Shown here one piece after another: positions 32,150 through 33,514 of a stretch of DNA of 33,514 nt. Made by a program: the position numbers and the translations under genes. Source of the DNA: Deinococcus sp. (GTDB lineage Bacteria > Deinococcota > Deinococci > Deinococcales > Deinococcaceae); contig NZ_JAGLBB010000036.1 of assembly GCF_018260555.1 (NCBI RefSeq), positions 1 through 33,514 of the forward strand, read 5' to 3'. The notes under the pieces were generated by a model. That model worked only from the letters and a program-made list of their open reading frames with translations, ran no database searches and was not told where the DNA came from. The first letter of the stretch is position 1; each line of letters begins with the position of its first letter.

Positions 32150-33514
32150 ATGCGAAACCTCATCACCCTCCTGCTCCTGACCGCCAGCGTCGCGCACGCT
32201 GCTGGAACGCCGGCGGGCACGCTGATCAGCAACACAGCCACGCTTACGACCGAAGGCGGCGAGACCCTGAGCAACACCGTGACCCTTCAGGTCTCCCCGG
32301 TGTGCGCCGCCACGCTCACCCCGCAGCATCAGGAAATCACGACACCGGCAGGCGTGCGGGCCGAACTGAAGTACACGCTGACCAACATCGGCAACACCTC
32401 ATTCACCTTCCCGGTGACCAGCACCGCCACAGGCGGGGTCAGCACCGTTACTCCCACGCAGATCACGCTCGCCGCCGATCAGGCCACCACCCTGACCCTG
32501 GGGGCCACCCCCAGCGGCATGGCTCCCATGCAGGTCACCGTTCTGACCGGCTGTGCAGGCGACCTCGAGGCGACCGCTACGGTCACGCCGACCAGCGTGC
32601 CACTCGGAATCGTCAAGGCCGTCAGTTCCTCGGGCCTCGCCAAACCCGGCGATCAGGTCACGTACACGCTCACGATCAAAAACCCCAACGCGCTCAGCGT
32701 GCCGTTCACCGTCACCGACCCCCTCGACAGACGCCTCACGGTCGTGCGAACCGCGCCGCAGGCCGAGGCGCAGGGCAGCACCCTGACATGGAACGGCACC
32801 CTCGCGCCGGGCGAGGAGCGCGTGCTGAGCGTCACCGTCACGCTCCCGGAACGAGACGACGACACCACCGTCAACAACGTCGCCCGTATCAGCAGCCCCA
32901 GCACGTCGCCTAGTGACAGCAACGAGGTCAGCACCCGCGTCTGGGACGCCAAACTGATCACGCAGAAGACCGTGGATAAACAGACCGCCAGCGTAGGCGA
33001 CCTGCTCACGTACAACATCGTTACCCGCAACACCAGCTACACCGCCAAATTCGAGCAGGCCGTCATCACCGACACCCTGCCCGCAGGCGTGAGCGTCGTG
33101 GACGGCACGCTGAGCCTGGACGGCGCGGACGCCCAGGACCTTGACCCTGATCCGCGCGTCATCCGGGTCGGCAGCGGGACACTCGCTCCGGGCCAGAGCG
33201 CCACGCTGACCTACAAGGTGCGCGTCCTGCCCGAAGCCCTCAAGGGGAACGGCATGCTGATCAACAGCGTGATCGCCGTGGGCCAGAGCGGCGGCCTGCC
33301 CATCATCACCACGCGGGTCAGCAGCGTGAAAGTGACCGTCAAGCAACAGGAAAACGCTGAGATCGTGGGCCGCGTGTACGTTGACAAAGCACAAAACGCC
33401 GTGTACGACGAGGGCACCGACACCCCGGTGACGAACGCCCGCGTGCTGCTCGCCGGAGGCCTGAGCGCCCTGTACGATGCTCAGGGTCTCTACCTCATGC
33501 GCAACGTGCGCATC
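32150..33514 (+). CDS. Secreted DUF11-repeat protein with SdrD-B-like module (third, cut by the right edge)
   Basis: The ATG at 32150, with AAGGA eight bases upstream, begins MRNLITLLLLTASVAHAAGT, a clear signal peptide with cleavage near AHA. At least 455 residues are visible and the frame is open at the edge. After AGTLISNTATL comes a Cys-containing repeat (VCAATL...LTGCAGD). Two canonical DUF11 repeats follow: LGIVKAVSSSGLAKPGDQVT with YTLTIKNPNALSV and DPLDRRLTV, and LITQKTVDKQTASVGDLLTY with ITDTLPAGVSVVDG. The last part, IVGRVYVDKAQNAVYDEGTD then PVTNARVLLAGGLSALYDAQ, is an SdrD-B or carboxypeptidase-regulatory-like beta module with an acidic calcium-type loop. More such modules probably follow beyond the window. 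It is a cell-surface protein by family; its role is unknown. Confidence 0.86.
   Translation, partial: MRNLITLLLLTASVAHAAGTPAGTLISNTATLTTEGGETLSNTVTLQVSPVCAATLTPQHQEITTPAGVRAELKYTLTNIGNTSFTFPVTSTATGGVSTVTPTQITLAADQATTLTLGATPSGMAPMQVTVLTGCAGDLEATATVTPTSVPLGIVKAVSSSGLAKPGDQVTYTLTIKNPNALSVPFTVTDPLDRRLTVVRTAPQAEAQGSTLTWNGTLAPGEERVLSVTVTLPERDDDTTVNNVARISSPSTSPSDSNEVSTRVWDAKLITQKTVDKQTASVGDLLTYNIVTRNTSYTAKFEQAVITDTLPAGVSVVDGTLSLDGADAQDLDPDPRVIRVGSGTLAPGQSATLTYKVRVLPEALKGNGMLINSVIAVGQSGGLPIITTRVSSVKVTVKQQENAEIVGRVYVDKAQNAVYDEGTDTPVTNARVLLAGGLSALYDAQGLYLMRNVRI

Overview
The window is high-GC DNA that most resembles Deinococcus or a close relative. This is inferred from gene content (a tellurium-resistance type ter cluster, repeat-rich DUF11 surface proteins, many small non-coding repeats) and codon use; no database search was run.

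Layout. Positions 1-3293 hold two divergent, poorly known genes: an unrecognised one cut by the left edge and a 723-residue protein with a DUF2325-like C-terminus. Positions 3648-10809, all on the minus strand, are a ter stress cluster. Read in transcription order it is terD-type, TerA-like (TerD domain plus TerA-type domain), TerF-like (TerD domain plus von Willebrand A domain), terZ-type, terD-type, a DUF475/TerC-family membrane protein and a small unknown. Positions 11168-14970, also minus, carry a PhnA/YjdM C-terminal-like small gene and pstC-pstA-pstB-phoU for phosphate uptake, with no pstS in view. A DUF808/YedI membrane protein follows at 15160-16107.

Positions 16827-26967, plus strand, form one likely operon for amino-sugar oligosaccharide use: a LacI-type regulator, a family-5 solute-binding protein, a permease, a permease-ATPase fusion, an ATPase, a GH4 glycosidase, a NagB-type deaminase and a BadF-type sugar kinase. 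Most junctions are 4-7 base overlaps. The model is import of a short glucosamine-containing oligosaccharide, hydrolysis by GH4, phosphorylation by the kinase and deamination by NagB into glycolysis. No deacetylase (nagA) is present. A MOSC-domain gene follows. Three tandem secreted DUF11-repeat proteins fill 28967 to the right edge.

The most unusual signal is non-coding. At least nine copies or remnants of a structured repeat of about 140 bp lie between genes. Intact copies start with TGA-TACGGACT and end with AGTCCGTA-TGA. In five cases the leading TGA is exactly the stop codon of the gene before it. One copy is split by a 192-bp AT-rich miniature element with 14-bp perfect inverted ends and an 8-bp target duplication; removing the element restores the repeat.
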